Shown: in pieces, positions 15,746 through 22,081 of the stretch
How positions within the stretch are numbered: the stretch's first letter is position 1
How the letters are laid out: each line of letters begins with the position of its first letter
IMG/VR virus record: IMGVR_UViG_3300025324_000025
Coordinates: 1 to 32,035 of that record
Direction: 5' to 3' (one strand)
From: a virus
Length of the DNA: 32,035 nucleotides
Notes under the pieces: generated by a model
Told to the model about the DNA's origin: nothing
The model's input: the letters and a program-made list of their open reading frames with translations, nothing else
The model's database searches: none
Position numbers and translations under genes: made by a program

Positions 15746-15787
15746 TACATTGCATATTAAATCCTAACTCGTCATCAGGAGATAACA

Positions 15788-16126
15788 ATGAGTGCTAAAA
15801 ATACCTTACAGGCCGTTCCTTCTCGCCTTCAATTATTCGACCTTCATCTTCAAATGGAGGAAAAAATTAAAAAGCTAAAATGGCTGGCCGCTGAAAAGAA
15901 AAAACTCGAAACAGAATATGATGAAATTGCCACCGAGGTGAAAACTTACTTGGGGTCGGAGCAATCTTTTAAAAACTCAGAAGGGCATGAACTTGCCACC
16001 TATAAATCTCAAATTCAAGTCCGGTTCAATCAAAAAAAATTAGAAACCGACTTACCAGATATTTATGAAAAATATTCAAAAACATTTGGATTGAAATTGG
16101 AATTTAGAGTTTTTAAATTAATTTAA
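15788..16126 (+). CDS. Coiled-coil protein, possibly recombination-associated
   Basis: This encodes 112 residues. Residues 15-55 form a charged coiled coil (MEEKIKKLKWLAAEKKKLET). The second half, 'HELATYKSQIQVRFNQKKLE', then LPDIYEKYSKTFGLKLEFRVFKL, resembles the short region 'LATY...RFD...F..D.PELY.KY....R.FR.K' found next to, or at the end of, YqaJ-type phage recombination nucleases. No nuclease motif is present here, and no YqaJ gene is in the window. GGAG precedes the ATG. It is the first gene after the operator-controlled promoter. Confidence 0.5.
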   Translation: MSAKNTLQAVPSRLQLFDLHLQMEEKIKKLKWLAAEKKKLETEYDEIATEVKTYLGSEQSFKNSEGHELATYKSQIQVRFNQKKLETDLPDIYEKYSKTFGLKLEFRVFKLI

Positions 16127-16145
16127 TAAAAAAAGGAATAAAAAA

Positions 16146-16556
16146 ATGAATAACATGCAAGCTGCTCCCTTCCCCCGATTTATACGAGTAGGTTCTCATA
16201 CCATCAACTTAGATAATCCTCCCTCCTGCTTAATGTCTGAATCCACTCTCACCCGCGGGATGTTCGGCGGTCACATTGTTTTGAATGAATTAACATTAAG
16301 CAACCTGCGCAACCAAACCCCAGACTTTTCACAATCCATTTTTACAGTCTGCCGGTTCGATCCCTTTCCATGGTTTCATCTTAATTTATCTCTTGCAGTA
16401 TTTTTATACTGCGATTTAGAGAAGGCTGACTTTCGGGGGGCAAACCTCGCCGGCACAACCTTCGTTAATTGTAATCTCTCTGGCGCTCAATTTTTGGCCG
16501 CAGCCACCACACAAACAGTATTTTTAGAGAACCACGGAGATTTTACAATTGAATAA
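16146..16556 (+). CDS. Pentapeptide-repeat protein
   Basis: This encodes 136 residues. Residues about 85-125 carry A(D/N)LxX-type repeats: 'CDLEKADFRGANLAGTTFVN' then CNLSGAQF, the signature of a short right-handed quadrilateral beta helix. Larger relatives mimic DNA and inhibit gyrase, but with only about five to six coils this one cannot be assigned that role. The first 80 residues are not repetitive and contain 'IRVGSHTINLDNPPSCLMSE'. AAGGAA precedes ATG 16146. It overlaps the following TTG-start gene by 8 nt. Confidence 0.65.
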   Translation: MNNMQAAPFPRFIRVGSHTINLDNPPSCLMSESTLTRGMFGGHIVLNELTLSNLRNQTPDFSQSIFTVCRFDPFPWFHLNLSLAVFLYCDLEKADFRGANLAGTTFVNCNLSGAQFLAAATTQTVFLENHGDFTIE

Positions 16557-16743
16557 AAAAAAAGACAGATTTTATAGTTCTACCACTATTCATCTTGGGC
16601 ATGCAGAAAGAGACATTTTGGAGCACTTTAGAGTAAAAATGGGGAACAGTTATTCTCAGACTATGAAAGAGGGACTGCATCATTTATATAATTTATATAG
16701 CACTATGAAGATAGAATACTATGAAAAGGAAATATTAAAATGA
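16549..16743 (+). CDS. RHH-like small regulator (first of tandem pair)
   Basis: This encodes 64 residues, starting at TTG 16549 with GGAG 9 nt upstream. 'RFYSSTTIHLGHAERDILEH' followed by FRVKMGNSYSQTMKEGLHHL fits a ribbon-helix-helix fold: a short beta strand with alternating residues, then two helices. The next gene has the same plan (F..TT(I/V)(H/R)L...E...L.HF..K(M/L)G), so the pair likely arose by duplication. They may bind the operators upstream. The stop overlaps the next start (ATGA). Confidence 0.55.
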   Translation: MNKKKDRFYSSTTIHLGHAERDILEHFRVKMGNSYSQTMKEGLHHLYNLYSTMKIEYYEKEILK

Positions 16744-16928
16744 CAAAAAATATTAAAAAATTTACTTTTCACACCACCGTACGTTTAACCGAGGAGGAAG
16801 TAAAAATATTAGCTCATTTTAAGGAAAAGTTAGGACTGGGAGGGTCGTGTATAATTCGATTAGCGGTGCGGCAGCTTGGAGAGGAGGGGGCACTGGGTCG
16901 GTACCTAAGTAGGGCATCCAACAGTTAA
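16740..16928 (+). CDS. RHH-like small regulator (second of tandem pair)
   Basis: This encodes 62 residues. 'FTFHTTVRLTEEEVKILAHF' then KEKLGLGGSCIIRLAVRQL matches the strand-helix-helix pattern of Arc/MetJ-type DNA-binding proteins and parallels the preceding gene. It starts at ATG 16740, four bases inside that gene's end, implying coupled translation. The C-terminus (GRYLSRASNS) is short and polar. It is the last gene of the block and converges on the lysis operon. Confidence 0.6.
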   Translation: MTKNIKKFTFHTTVRLTEEEVKILAHFKEKLGLGGSCIIRLAVRQLGEEGALGRYLSRASNS

Positions 16929-16958
16929 CTTATTCGTTAAAAACGGCTTGAACAAAAG

Positions 16959-16986
16959 TCGGCGTGCACAATTTCCTTCACGCCGA
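16959..16986 (-). terminator. Intrinsic terminator between convergent units
   Basis: TCGGCGTG (16959-16966) and CACGCCGA (16979-16986) form an 8-bp GC-rich stem with a 12-nt loop. On the minus strand the stem is followed by CTTTTGTT, so it should end the lysis transcript arriving from 17087. On the plus strand it is followed by As, so it is a poor terminator in that direction. Confidence 0.6.
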
Positions 16987-17039
16987 AAAAATAATCGGAT
17001 ATTTTATTTTCAATAAATTATTTTAAAATCAATGGGATA

Positions 17040-17056
17040 TAGTAATTAAATTACTA
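17040..17056. repeat. Perfect 17-bp AT-rich palindrome
   Basis: TAGTAATTAAATTACTA lies between the terminator and the holin stop. It has no T tract and no promoter around it. It may be a protein-binding site or part of the termination region. Confidence 0.35.
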
Positions 17057-17086
17057 TGAGGAGTAGCATTCCTTACATTCCATACA

Positions 17087-17608
17087 CTATTTTTTAAGAG
17101 ACTCGGACGGGGGATCTTTTTTAGGCTCTTTCGGTAACTTATAAAAGCCCCCAAAATAATACCCAATAATAGACCCGGCCCACACTGTGTTAAGCGATCC
17201 AATCAGCATATAAAACAAGTCCCGATCACTTGCATCAGCGGTGGTGAAGGCAATTATAAAACATAAACTTCCAAATAATAATGTGCTCGTTACCACCAAA
17301 AAAGGCCTTATCCAATCTTGGCGCCCAATAGCCTTGGTGACTTCCACTTCATGCAACCGCGCAGACGTCCGATCAGCTGCAATAATATTTTCCAAATCAA
17401 ATTGATGTTCTAGCTCAAATTGTTTGAGCTTGAGAGCTGCTTCTGGACTAGCCGAAATTTTAGAAATAATATCTTCCTCAGAGGTAGGGTCAGCTCCAAA
17501 TAATCCGGCTATCCCAGAAACCAATAATCCAAGAGGTGCACCTATGCCGCCCAAAGCACTCCCCAATAACGGTGCTACCTTAGAGACCACCTTCGCTAAA
17601 TTACTCAT
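17087..17608 (-). CDS. Holin, 3-TM family
   Basis: This encodes 173 residues from ATG 17608 (MSNLAKVVSKVAPLLGSALG). The longer upstream frame overlaps the lysozyme gene and is unlikely to be used. A glycine-rich hydrophobic segment (about 10-37) is followed by a charged helix containing 'FELEHQFDLENIIAADRTSA'. Two strong membrane segments come next: 'WIRPFLVVTSTLLFGSLCFI' and a second ending in WAGSIIGYYFGGFYKLP. This layout, with 'RQDWIRPFLV' before the second helix, matches 3-TM holins of the GTA_holin_3TM type. It sits directly after the lysozyme gene and would permeabilise the inner membrane at lysis. Confidence 0.75.
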   Translation of the reverse strand: MSNLAKVVSKVAPLLGSALGGIGAPLGLLVSGIAGLFGADPTSEEDIISKISASPEAALKLKQFELEHQFDLENIIAADRTSARLHEVEVTKAIGRQDWIRPFLVVTSTLLFGSLCFIIAFTTADASDRDLFYMLIGSLNTVWAGSIIGYYFGGFYKLPKEPKKDPPSESLKK

Positions 17609-17624
17609 ATTTTTTTCTCTAAAA

Positions 17625-18083
17625 TTATTTATTAGAAAAATACACGGGAGGGGGAAGCTCTCCAGTGCGTAATACGGCTGCAATCCGCCTAGCTCTGCCA
17701 GGAACTTGGGCGGCATAAAGAGAGTTTAAAAATTCTTTTGCGGCTTGCGAAAAATTGGAATTTTTCAAATGTTCTAGGGTTTTTTTAAAGGAAGAAAAAG
17801 TGCCCTCTCCCGCAAAGCAAAAATTTATTAATGCTAGTTGTCGGGGCAAATCAAGTCTTTCAAAAAAAGAATAATTTTGTGAAATAAAATTAATAAAATA
17901 ACGAATATCATTTCGGCAAAGATAGTCCGCTTCATCAACATTTCGCAACCCCACTCCTTCGAGATTACGGCCCTTCCCAATTGTAAGCCATGCATGTTTA
18001 GAAGAATCCCGATAAGGTTTGAGCACGCACCCTTCTTCAAAAGACGCCCATTGTAATGAAAGTTCTATTAGATCGGTATTCAT
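17625..18083 (-). CDS. Endolysin, GH24 (T4-type) lysozyme
   Basis: This encodes 152 residues. The catalytic triad of GH24 is visible: E17 in 'FEEGCVLKPYRD', D26 nine residues later (same spacing as T4 E11-D20) and T34 in 'LTIGKGRNLEGVG'. D-to-T spacing is two longer than in T4. The C-terminal 'VPGRARRIAAVLRTGEL' is typical of the family. It cleaves peptidoglycan glycan strands. There is no signal peptide, so it depends on the holin encoded next. Start 18083 is favoured because AGAGGA lies upstream; an in-frame ATG at 18122 has no such site and would lie inside the zinc-protein gene. Confidence 0.87.
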   Translation of the reverse strand: MNTDLIELSLQWASFEEGCVLKPYRDSSKHAWLTIGKGRNLEGVGLRNVDEADYLCRNDIRYFINFISQNYSFFERLDLPRQLALINFCFAGEGTFSSFKKTLEHLKNSNFSQAAKEFLNSLYAAQVPGRARRIAAVLRTGELPPPVYFSNK

Positions 18084-18084
18084 T

Positions 18085-18231
18085 CTAATGCATGTCCTCT
18101 TTATTTGAGCGAAATTCTTCATTCAAAATTACCAGAGGATCGCCAGCTAGGCCACATTTAACACAATAGTAATATTGAGTCTCACCAGAACAAACTTCCA
18201 TTGGTGCTTTGCAACAGCGACTATAAATCAT
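18085..18231 (-). CDS. Zinc-ribbon-like mini-protein
   Basis: This 48-residue frame begins MIYSRCCKAPMEVCSGETQY, followed by YYCVKCGLAGDPLVI. Cysteines 6, 7, 14, 23 and 26 could bind one zinc. GGAAG lies before ATG 18231, and the stop is one base ahead of the lysozyme ATG, so it heads the lysis operon. Function unknown. The 'C..C' knuckle with following 'GLAGDP' resembles rubredoxin-like phage mini-proteins. Confidence 0.6.
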   Translation of the reverse strand: MIYSRCCKAPMEVCSGETQYYYCVKCGLAGDPLVILNEEFRSNKEDMH

Positions 18232-18310
18232 ACTTTTCTTCCACCTATTTTTTAAATTCTATAGAGAAGAAGAAGGAAAATAAAACTAAAATTTCCCCGC
18301 CCTTTTATAG

Positions 18311-18355
18311 AACTCCCAACCAATAAAAAATGGTGTTTTTTACTAGCTGGGAATT
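18311..18355. repeat. Long imperfect inverted repeat in the replication-lysis gap
   Basis: AACTCCCAAC (18311-18320) pairs at 8 of 10 positions with GCTGGGAATT (18346-18355). Within it AAAAAA (18325-18330) faces TTTTTT (18336-18341) around TGGTG. There is no T tract on the minus strand after it. It could be a 5' leader structure of the lysis transcript or a terminator-like element. Confidence 0.4.
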
Positions 18356-18446
18356 GTTCTCTCGTCATCAAGAACTTTAATATTGTGGTGTAAGTCACGG
18401 AATATATCAATAATAAATTTATTTAAAACACAGCAGAACAAAGCCC

Positions 18447-18492
18447 TTCCAACCTAGTTTCCTGTTAATTTGGAGGGGAAACTAGCTTGGAA
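18447..18492 (-). terminator. Strong hairpin overlapping the end of the helicase-loader gene
   Basis: The 16-nt arms 18447-18462 and 18477-18492 pair at 15 of 16 positions around a 14-nt loop that contains the stop codon of the gene at 18465-18941. On the minus strand the stem is followed by GGGCTTTGTTCTG, a weak U-run. It probably ends or attenuates the replication transcript before the lysis genes, or protects its 3' end. Confidence 0.5.
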
Positions 18493-18941
18493 TGTCCTCC
18501 TTTTGTCCTTACCCAGGCCGCTTCACAATAATTAACGCCACTTTTTTCTTCGTATATTTTTTTATAACTTTCAAACCTCATCCGCTTTTCGGGCGTTCCG
18601 CCATAAAAATTTAGCGCCCACCTTAAAAAATCTATATAGCCTTTAGATGGGAACTGTTCATTTTCCACTGAGGATGGAAAAGAGCCGTAAGGAGAGCGCC
18701 TTTCCCATTCTACCTTTTTGCAAAGTTGGGCAAATTCTCCAACGGTAGGACGAAAGCTAGGGTGGGTGATGTGAACAACGGAAGCAGCAGCCAGAAGAAC
18801 CGAGGGGGAGTACCTCTCTAAATCCTTTTCCCACATTTTTACGGTGTCCTCCCATAGGTCTTCTTCTCTGCTGTTTGTCCAGTTAGTCCCATATTTGAGA
18901 CTAAATATTCTAAATACTTCTAAAATGGCCATGGATTTCAT
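18465..18941 (-). CDS. Helicase-loader-like protein (lambda P-like)
   Basis: This encodes 158 residues. The region 'YSPSVLLAAASVVHITHPSF' followed by RPTVGEFAQLCKK resembles the 'P..P...EF..LC' segment of lambda P/DnaT-type proteins that bring host DnaB helicase to the phage origin. An aromatic N-terminal helix (AILEVFRIFSLKYGTNWTNS) precedes it. It directly follows a winged-helix replication protein gene (8-nt gap), the lambda O-P arrangement. GGGGGA lies before ATG 18941. No ATPase motif is present, consistent with a P-type loader rather than DnaC. Confidence 0.55.
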   Translation of the reverse strand: MKSMAILEVFRIFSLKYGTNWTNSREEDLWEDTVKMWEKDLERYSPSVLLAAASVVHITHPSFRPTVGEFAQLCKKVEWERRSPYGSFPSSVENEQFPSKGYIDFLRWALNFYGGTPEKRMRFESYKKIYEEKSGVNYCEAAWVRTKGGHSKLVSPPN

Positions 18942-18949
18942 TCGTCCCC

Positions 18950-19879
18950 CTATTCTTCAATGTGCTTTTTTGGATTAGGGGTGGTTACCACATACACTTG
19001 TTCCTCGTGCTCTATCATTTTTTCTTTCTCTTTTTGAGCGCGCAAATACTTTCCAAAATTGGACAATTTTTGAGTATCTCCTTTGGGATTCCTTAAAATT
19101 TCATGGTCATCTTCCCAACGCCGTTGAACTAAATAAGTATCCGGATATTGAACATACCCATCTTTCCATTTTTGGTCATAAAGTTTTCTCCACGCAATAT
19201 CCCCTAGAATTTGATCAATAATTGTGCTTGCTTTTAAACGGTTAAATATTTGATATGCGCGATGTTTTTTAGAATGCAGTGGGTAACAGGCCCAAAACTC
19301 TAAAAACTCTCTACCGGCGTATTTTGAGTCATTTTTAATGGTTGAAACGGGTTTATGAGAAGACTTTTCCAAATTTTTAGAATTTTCTCTCTTTTCCACG
19401 ATGGTACAATTTTGATCTTCTTGCGTTTGGTCAACTTCGTTGGCCATATTATTTATACCAGTATTGTTATTTATATCCTTATAGTTATTTATATGCACGT
19501 CTTTACCGCTCGGGCGGTAATCCGCTGGGGCGGTTTTTGACCCACCGGTTGAACCAATTTGTTCAAGAAACTCTCTCCCGCATAAAACATGAATGGTCTG
19601 CCCCATAAAACGCCCCCCTTTTCCAGTCGGTTGATGGTATTCAATCAAACGACATTTTTTGAGGTAAGCCATCGCGGATTTAATGCCTTTCTCGCTGATC
19701 CCAAAATGTTTTCTAATCTGGGCTTTATTTACCTCCCAGGATGGGGGTAAGGTGGAAAGGTAGACCCAAATGCTTAGGGCTATTGGATTGTAAATTTTCT
19801 GAACTACTTGAGTGTTAACAATTGCATATGGAATTTTTTCTTGCGTAACTTTATTGAAGTCTAATTTTTGAATGGACAT
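18950..19879 (-). CDS. Replication initiator-like protein with N-terminal winged helix
   Basis: This encodes 309 residues from ATG 19879, which has AAGGAG 6 nt upstream. Residues about 20-100 read as a winged helix: 'NPIALSIWVYLSTLPPSWEV', 'NKAQIRKHFGISEKGIKSAM' and 'YLKKCRLIEYHQPTGKGGRF'. This is the HTH_36 type found in phage O-like and plasmid replication proteins. An Asn/Glu-rich linker (130-190) contains clustered NN repeats. A C-terminal domain follows, with 'FWACYPLHSKKHRAYQIFNR' and 'YPDTYLVQRRWEDD', common in phage replication proteins. The linker could hold the origin, as in lambda O, but I see no clear iterons. It is divergent from the RHH gene at 20042. Confidence 0.65.
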   Translation of the reverse strand: MSIQKLDFNKVTQEKIPYAIVNTQVVQKIYNPIALSIWVYLSTLPPSWEVNKAQIRKHFGISEKGIKSAMAYLKKCRLIEYHQPTGKGGRFMGQTIHVLCGREFLEQIGSTGGSKTAPADYRPSGKDVHINNYKDINNNTGINNMANEVDQTQEDQNCTIVEKRENSKNLEKSSHKPVSTIKNDSKYAGREFLEFWACYPLHSKKHRAYQIFNRLKASTIIDQILGDIAWRKLYDQKWKDGYVQYPDTYLVQRRWEDDHEILRNPKGDTQKLSNFGKYLRAQKEKEKMIEHEEQVYVVTTPNPKKHIEE

Positions 19880-19935
19880 AGCCAACTCCTTTGAGGTAAT
19901 TAACAAATAAGCTTGGATTTCTTAAACGCTCACCT

Positions 19936-19978
19936 ATCTTTCAACTTATTTCACAGTATGTCAATCAATAGATTGATT
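19936..19978. promoter_or_regulatory. Operator palindrome with overlapping minus-strand -35 box
   Basis: AATCAATAGATTGATT (19963-19978) is a perfect palindrome in the intergenic region between the divergent replication and RHH genes. On the minus strand TTGACA (19964 to 19959) overlaps it; a -10 17-18 nt away is weak (AAAGAT). On the plus strand TTGATT (19973-19978) lies 17 nt before TAGGCT. A regulator bound here, perhaps the RHH protein at 20042, would control both directions. Confidence 0.5.
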
Positions 19979-20041
19979 TAAATTAGTCAACATGGTAGGC
20001 TCCCATTCGTATTAGTTTTAACCACGGTTAGGAGCTTAAAA

Positions 20042-20239
20042 ATGAAAAAAGATATGTATGGAAGACGGGGACGATTGCCATTAAATGTATATTTACCCCC
20101 TGAAATGATCGCCGAGCTTCACCAACAAGCATTGGATGAAGGCCTATTTTTGTACAGATATGTGGAAAAAATATTTGACTCCTATCTTAAAAAAAATAAA
20201 AGAACAAAAAAGGTTGCATTCTCTAAAAAAGAAGGTTAG
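20042..20239 (+). CDS. RHH transcriptional regulator at head of early operon
   Basis: This encodes 65 residues. 'GRLPLNVYLPPEMIAELHQQ' followed by ALDEGLFLYRYVEKIFDSYL gives a beta strand then two helices, typical of Arc/CopG-type proteins. The flanks are basic (MKKDMYGRRGR and KKNKRTKKVAFSKK). TAGGAG lies 7 nt before the ATG. As first gene after the palindrome at 19963 it is a good candidate autoregulator of the early and replication operons. Confidence 0.65.
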   Translation: MKKDMYGRRGRLPLNVYLPPEMIAELHQQALDEGLFLYRYVEKIFDSYLKKNKRTKKVAFSKKEG

Positions 20240-20331
20240 CATTAAAAATATAAATATTTATTTATAGAAATATTTATGGGGGGCCTTAACCTAAAATGAT
20301 CTGTCTCCCCTTTACAAAACGGTAGGAAATT

Positions 20332-20436
20332 ATGAACTTCTATATTTTACGATTTATTAAAAATAATTCAAATTTCCACCAAGAATGTCCCCTCTGTGGA
20401 GGGATACATGGTCACAATAGCGAATGTCAAAGGTGA
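20332..20436 (+). CDS. Tiny zinc-knuckle protein
   Basis: This 34-residue frame begins MNFYILRFIKNNSNFHQECP, followed by LCGGIHGHNSECQR. The CPLCGGIHGHNSEC part can bind one zinc through C-x2-C and a later His/Cys. AGGA lies 5-6 nt before ATG 20332. It is placed between two clear genes in the early operon. Function unknown. The 92 nt before it are AT-rich with short inverted repeats. Confidence 0.55.
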   Translation: MNFYILRFIKNNSNFHQECPLCGGIHGHNSECQR

Positions 20437-20460
20437 TAAATAATAATAAGGAGAATAGAA

Positions 20461-20697
20461 ATGTTAGTGTTGACTAGATCAGTGGGCGACCGGATTTTTA
20501 TTAATAACGGATTGATAAAAATTCAAATAGTAAGGGTGAATGGTAATCAGGTACACGTTGGAGTAGATGCCCCTAAAGAATTCTCAATTTTAAGAGAGGA
20601 AGTTTTCCACCGGTATACTCGAGATAATTCCTTCCCTCCGGGAAAGCCTTCTTCACATAACACCCCAATTGAATCAATAATTTTTGTAACGGAGTAA
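20461..20697 (+). CDS. csrA: CsrA-family RNA-binding regulator
   Basis: This encodes 78 residues; host CsrA is about 61. MLVLTRSVGDRIFINNGLIK and 'GNQVHVGVDAPKEFSILREE' follow the family closely, with the RNA-contacting L4, R6 and R45 (equal to E. coli R44) in place. The last ~22 residues (NSFPPGKPSSHNTPIESIIF) are an extra tail. CsrA dimers bind GGA motifs in mRNA leaders and block or stabilise translation. The ribosome site here is AAGGAGAA, itself a GGA motif, so self-control is possible. Phage copies may reprogram host metabolism or motility; this is inference. Confidence 0.88.
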   Translation: MLVLTRSVGDRIFINNGLIKIQIVRVNGNQVHVGVDAPKEFSILREEVFHRYTRDNSFPPGKPSSHNTPIESIIFVTE

Positions 20698-20701
20698 AAA
20701 T

Positions 20702-20884
20702 ATGAATAATAAAAATGAAAAATTTATTGAAAGAATTTTTAGTATTTTACATTCATCTATCGAAAATAAAAAAGAGCATCTGGAAATTATTTTAGAAGAA
20801 GTTCGGTACGATGAATTTATTAAAACTATTACCTCACTGAAGGAAAGAGGGGCCATTCAAAAGAAAAGACATCAGGAGACCTAG
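20702..20884 (+). CDS. Small helical protein, unknown function
   Basis: This encodes 60 residues, highly charged and probably all helix (MNNKNEKFIERIFSILHSSI then ENKKEHLEIILEEV). GGAG in the end of the CsrA gene serves as ribosome site, so the two are coupled. I recognise no family. Confidence 0.5.
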   Translation: MNNKNEKFIERIFSILHSSIENKKEHLEIILEEVRYDEFIKTITSLKERGAIQKKRHQET

Positions 20885-20885
20885 A

Positions 20886-21005
20886 ATGGATAAATCCAAT
20901 TTTGAAAATGAAGAAGAGTTTGACGAGGTGGACTTTAGATCAGAATTTTCAGATGAAAAATTTTCTTTTGAAAAAATCGAAGCAAAATATATAAATTCTA
21001 TTTAA
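20886..21005 (+). CDS. Very acidic mini-protein
   Basis: This 39-residue frame begins MDKSNFENEEEFDEVDFRSE, with 14 Asp/Glu against 5 Lys/Arg. GGAG lies 6 nt before ATG 20886 and starts inside the end of the preceding gene. Such short acidic phage proteins sometimes mimic DNA or block host enzymes, but nothing here shows that. Confidence 0.5.
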   Translation: MDKSNFENEEEFDEVDFRSEFSDEKFSFEKIEAKYINSI

Positions 21006-21015
21006 GGATGAGAAT

Positions 21016-21231
21016 ATGAATAAAAAAATAGGTATGAAAAATTTATCGAGCTTTCATAAAGATTATAAAAATTTAAATTTTATGGAGGAATTACGAGCAG
21101 ACTACGAAAAGGAAAATGCCGATTACCATAAATTTGATAAAAAATTATTGTTACAAACCGCAGGGGCAATTTTAGCACTCAATTTTGCTACCGAGGGTGT
21201 AGTAAATTACATTTTACCTTGGATCAAATAA
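21016..21231 (+). CDS. Small protein with C-terminal hydrophobic segment
   Basis: This encodes 71 residues. The first half is charged (MNKKIGMKNLSSFHKDYKNL). Residues 46-69 (LQTAGAILALNFATEGVVNY then ILPW) are hydrophobic and could insert in a membrane. GGAT lies 7 nt before the ATG. Its stop directly abuts the first repeat-protein gene. Function unknown. Confidence 0.5.
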   Translation: MNKKIGMKNLSSFHKDYKNLNFMEELRADYEKENADYHKFDKKLLLQTAGAILALNFATEGVVNYILPWIK

Positions 21232-21435
21232 ATGAAACCGATCATCAATAAGATACGGAATAATGTAGCGGATGCGCTAGTGGATGAGTTAGTGCATAAG
21301 GCGTTGGATAAAGTATTGGCTGAGGTCTCAGGTGAGATATGGACCCCAGTATGGCATCAAGTAGCGGAGCCAGTACTCCAGGAAGTACGGGATCAAATAA
21401 TGAGTGAAAGGATTGTATCAAGTAAAGGAAAATAA
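21232..21435 (+). CDS. Tetrapeptide-repeat small protein (copy 1)
   Basis: This encodes 67 residues: MKPIINKIRNNVADALVDEL, then 'HKALDKVLAEVSGEIWTPVW'. A valine or isoleucine tends to recur every fourth residue (x-x-[KEQ]-[VI]). The regular phase is clearest in the C-terminal half (VWHQVAEPVLQEVRDQI). It is the most diverged of the first four copies and lacks the shared MKNKVG start. It begins right after the preceding stop with no strong ribosome site, so coupling is likely. Function unknown. Confidence 0.6.
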   Translation: MKPIINKIRNNVADALVDELVHKALDKVLAEVSGEIWTPVWHQVAEPVLQEVRDQIMSERIVSSKGK

Positions 21436-21657
21436 ATGAAAAATAAAGTTGGTGAAAGGGTAACAATCAAGATTCGAATGCAAGTACAGGGAAAAGTAGG
21501 GAAGCAAGTACGGACTAAAGTAGAGCAGCAAGTATGGAACGAAGTATCTGATAAAGTAGCGGACGAAATGCCAGGGCAAGTAAAGAATGCAATATGGCAT
21601 AAAATATTTCAGCAGATAGTATGGAATAAAATATCTCATAATTTGGTAAAACAATAA
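21436..21657 (+). CDS. Tetrapeptide-repeat small protein (copy 2)
   Basis: This encodes 73 residues, starting MKNKVGERVTIKIRMQVQGK. From residue 16 on it is a string of x-x-[KQE]-V units (QGKVGKQVRTKVEQQVWNEV). At DNA level the units are 12 nt with GTA or ATA as the V/I codon after AAA, CAA or GAA. The end 'IWHKIFQQIVWNKI' is nearly repeated in copy 3. AGGA upstream of the ATG is the ribosome site. The lack of other conserved features suggests the repeat itself is the functional part. Confidence 0.65.
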   Translation: MKNKVGERVTIKIRMQVQGKVGKQVRTKVEQQVWNEVSDKVADEMPGQVKNAIWHKIFQQIVWNKISHNLVKQ

Positions 21658-21673
21658 CCTTTAAAAGAAATAA

Positions 21674-21877
21674 ATGAAAAATAAAGTTGGTGAAATAGTA
21701 AGGAAAAAGTTACGTATTCAAATACACGAGGAAGGATGTGAGGAAGTATGTGAGGAAATAAACCACGAAGTATGGGAGGAAGTACACTCGGGAATAACCA
21801 ATCAAGTACCGGACGAAGTATGGCATAAAATATTTCAGGAGATAGTATGGAAAATAACCTTTCAAGGAAATAAATGA
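21674..21877 (+). CDS. Tetrapeptide-repeat small protein (copy 3)
   Basis: This encodes 67 residues. The start MKNKVGEIVRKKLRIQIHEE repeats that of copy 2, and the 15-20 nt before the two ATGs are also alike, so the start was duplicated together with its leader. The body 'CEEVCEEINHEVWEEVHSGI' keeps V/I at every fourth residue. It ends WHKIFQEIVWKITFQGNK. It overlaps the start of copy 4 by 4 nt (ATGA). Confidence 0.65.
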   Translation: MKNKVGEIVRKKLRIQIHEEGCEEVCEEINHEVWEEVHSGITNQVPDEVWHKIFQEIVWKITFQGNK

Positions 21878-22068
21878 AAAATAAAGTTGGGGAAATAGTA
21901 GAAATCAAGCTTTGGTCGGGAGTAGGGTGGCGAGTAGGGATGCAAATAGGGGGCAAAGTAGGGGGCAAAGTATTGAACGAAGTAAGGGAGGAAGTACGGG
22001 AGAAAATAGGGAATGAAGTAAGGTGGAAAGTAGGACGGCAACTATGTCATATCTTAACGAAAAAATAA
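21874..22068 (+). CDS. Tetrapeptide-repeat small protein (copy 4)
   Basis: This encodes 64 residues, starting MKNKVGEIVEIKLWSGVGWR. It contains ten consecutive unbroken x-x-[KQE]-[VI] units (21922-22041), for example 'GGKVGGKVLNEVREEVREKI'. If helical, a four-residue period gives a hydrophobic stripe drifting about 40 degrees per unit, which would favour a right-handed coiled coil (inference). It precedes the Sak4-like gene by 13 nt. Confidence 0.65.
   Translation: MKNKVGEIVEIKLWSGVGWRVGMQIGGKVGGKVLNEVREEVREKIGNEVRWKVGRQLCHILTKK
21922..22041 (+). repeat. Ten tandem 12-nt units, consensus rTAnGGnnnvAA
   Basis: Reading from 21922, ten units fit without insertion or deletion. The fixed part is AA followed by GTA or ATA at every junction; the middle bases vary with a bias to G. 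The units are coding (copy 4). The same unit recurs in arrays near 21490-21600, 23470-23580, 24994-25232 and 26090-26450. Confidence 0.75.
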
Positions 22069-22081
22069 TGGAGAGTAAATC

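Larger units (their letters stand above)
15395..15787 (+). other. 393-bp non-coding control region
   Basis: I see no gene in this stretch. It holds, in order, a long GC-rich inverted repeat (15402-15475), a hairpin followed by eight Ts (15501-15533), a second copy of TCGACATATC (15541-15550, first at 15501), a cluster of GTCAT/ATGAC half-sites (about 15562-15602), and a promoter with an operator between -35 and -10 (15716-15745). The density of dyads suggests a regulator-bound switch for the genes that follow. Confidence 0.6.

Noticed and set aside
16340-16370. tRNA T-arm-like GGTTCGATCCC
   Set aside because: It lies inside the pentapeptide-repeat gene and the flanks do not form the other arms.
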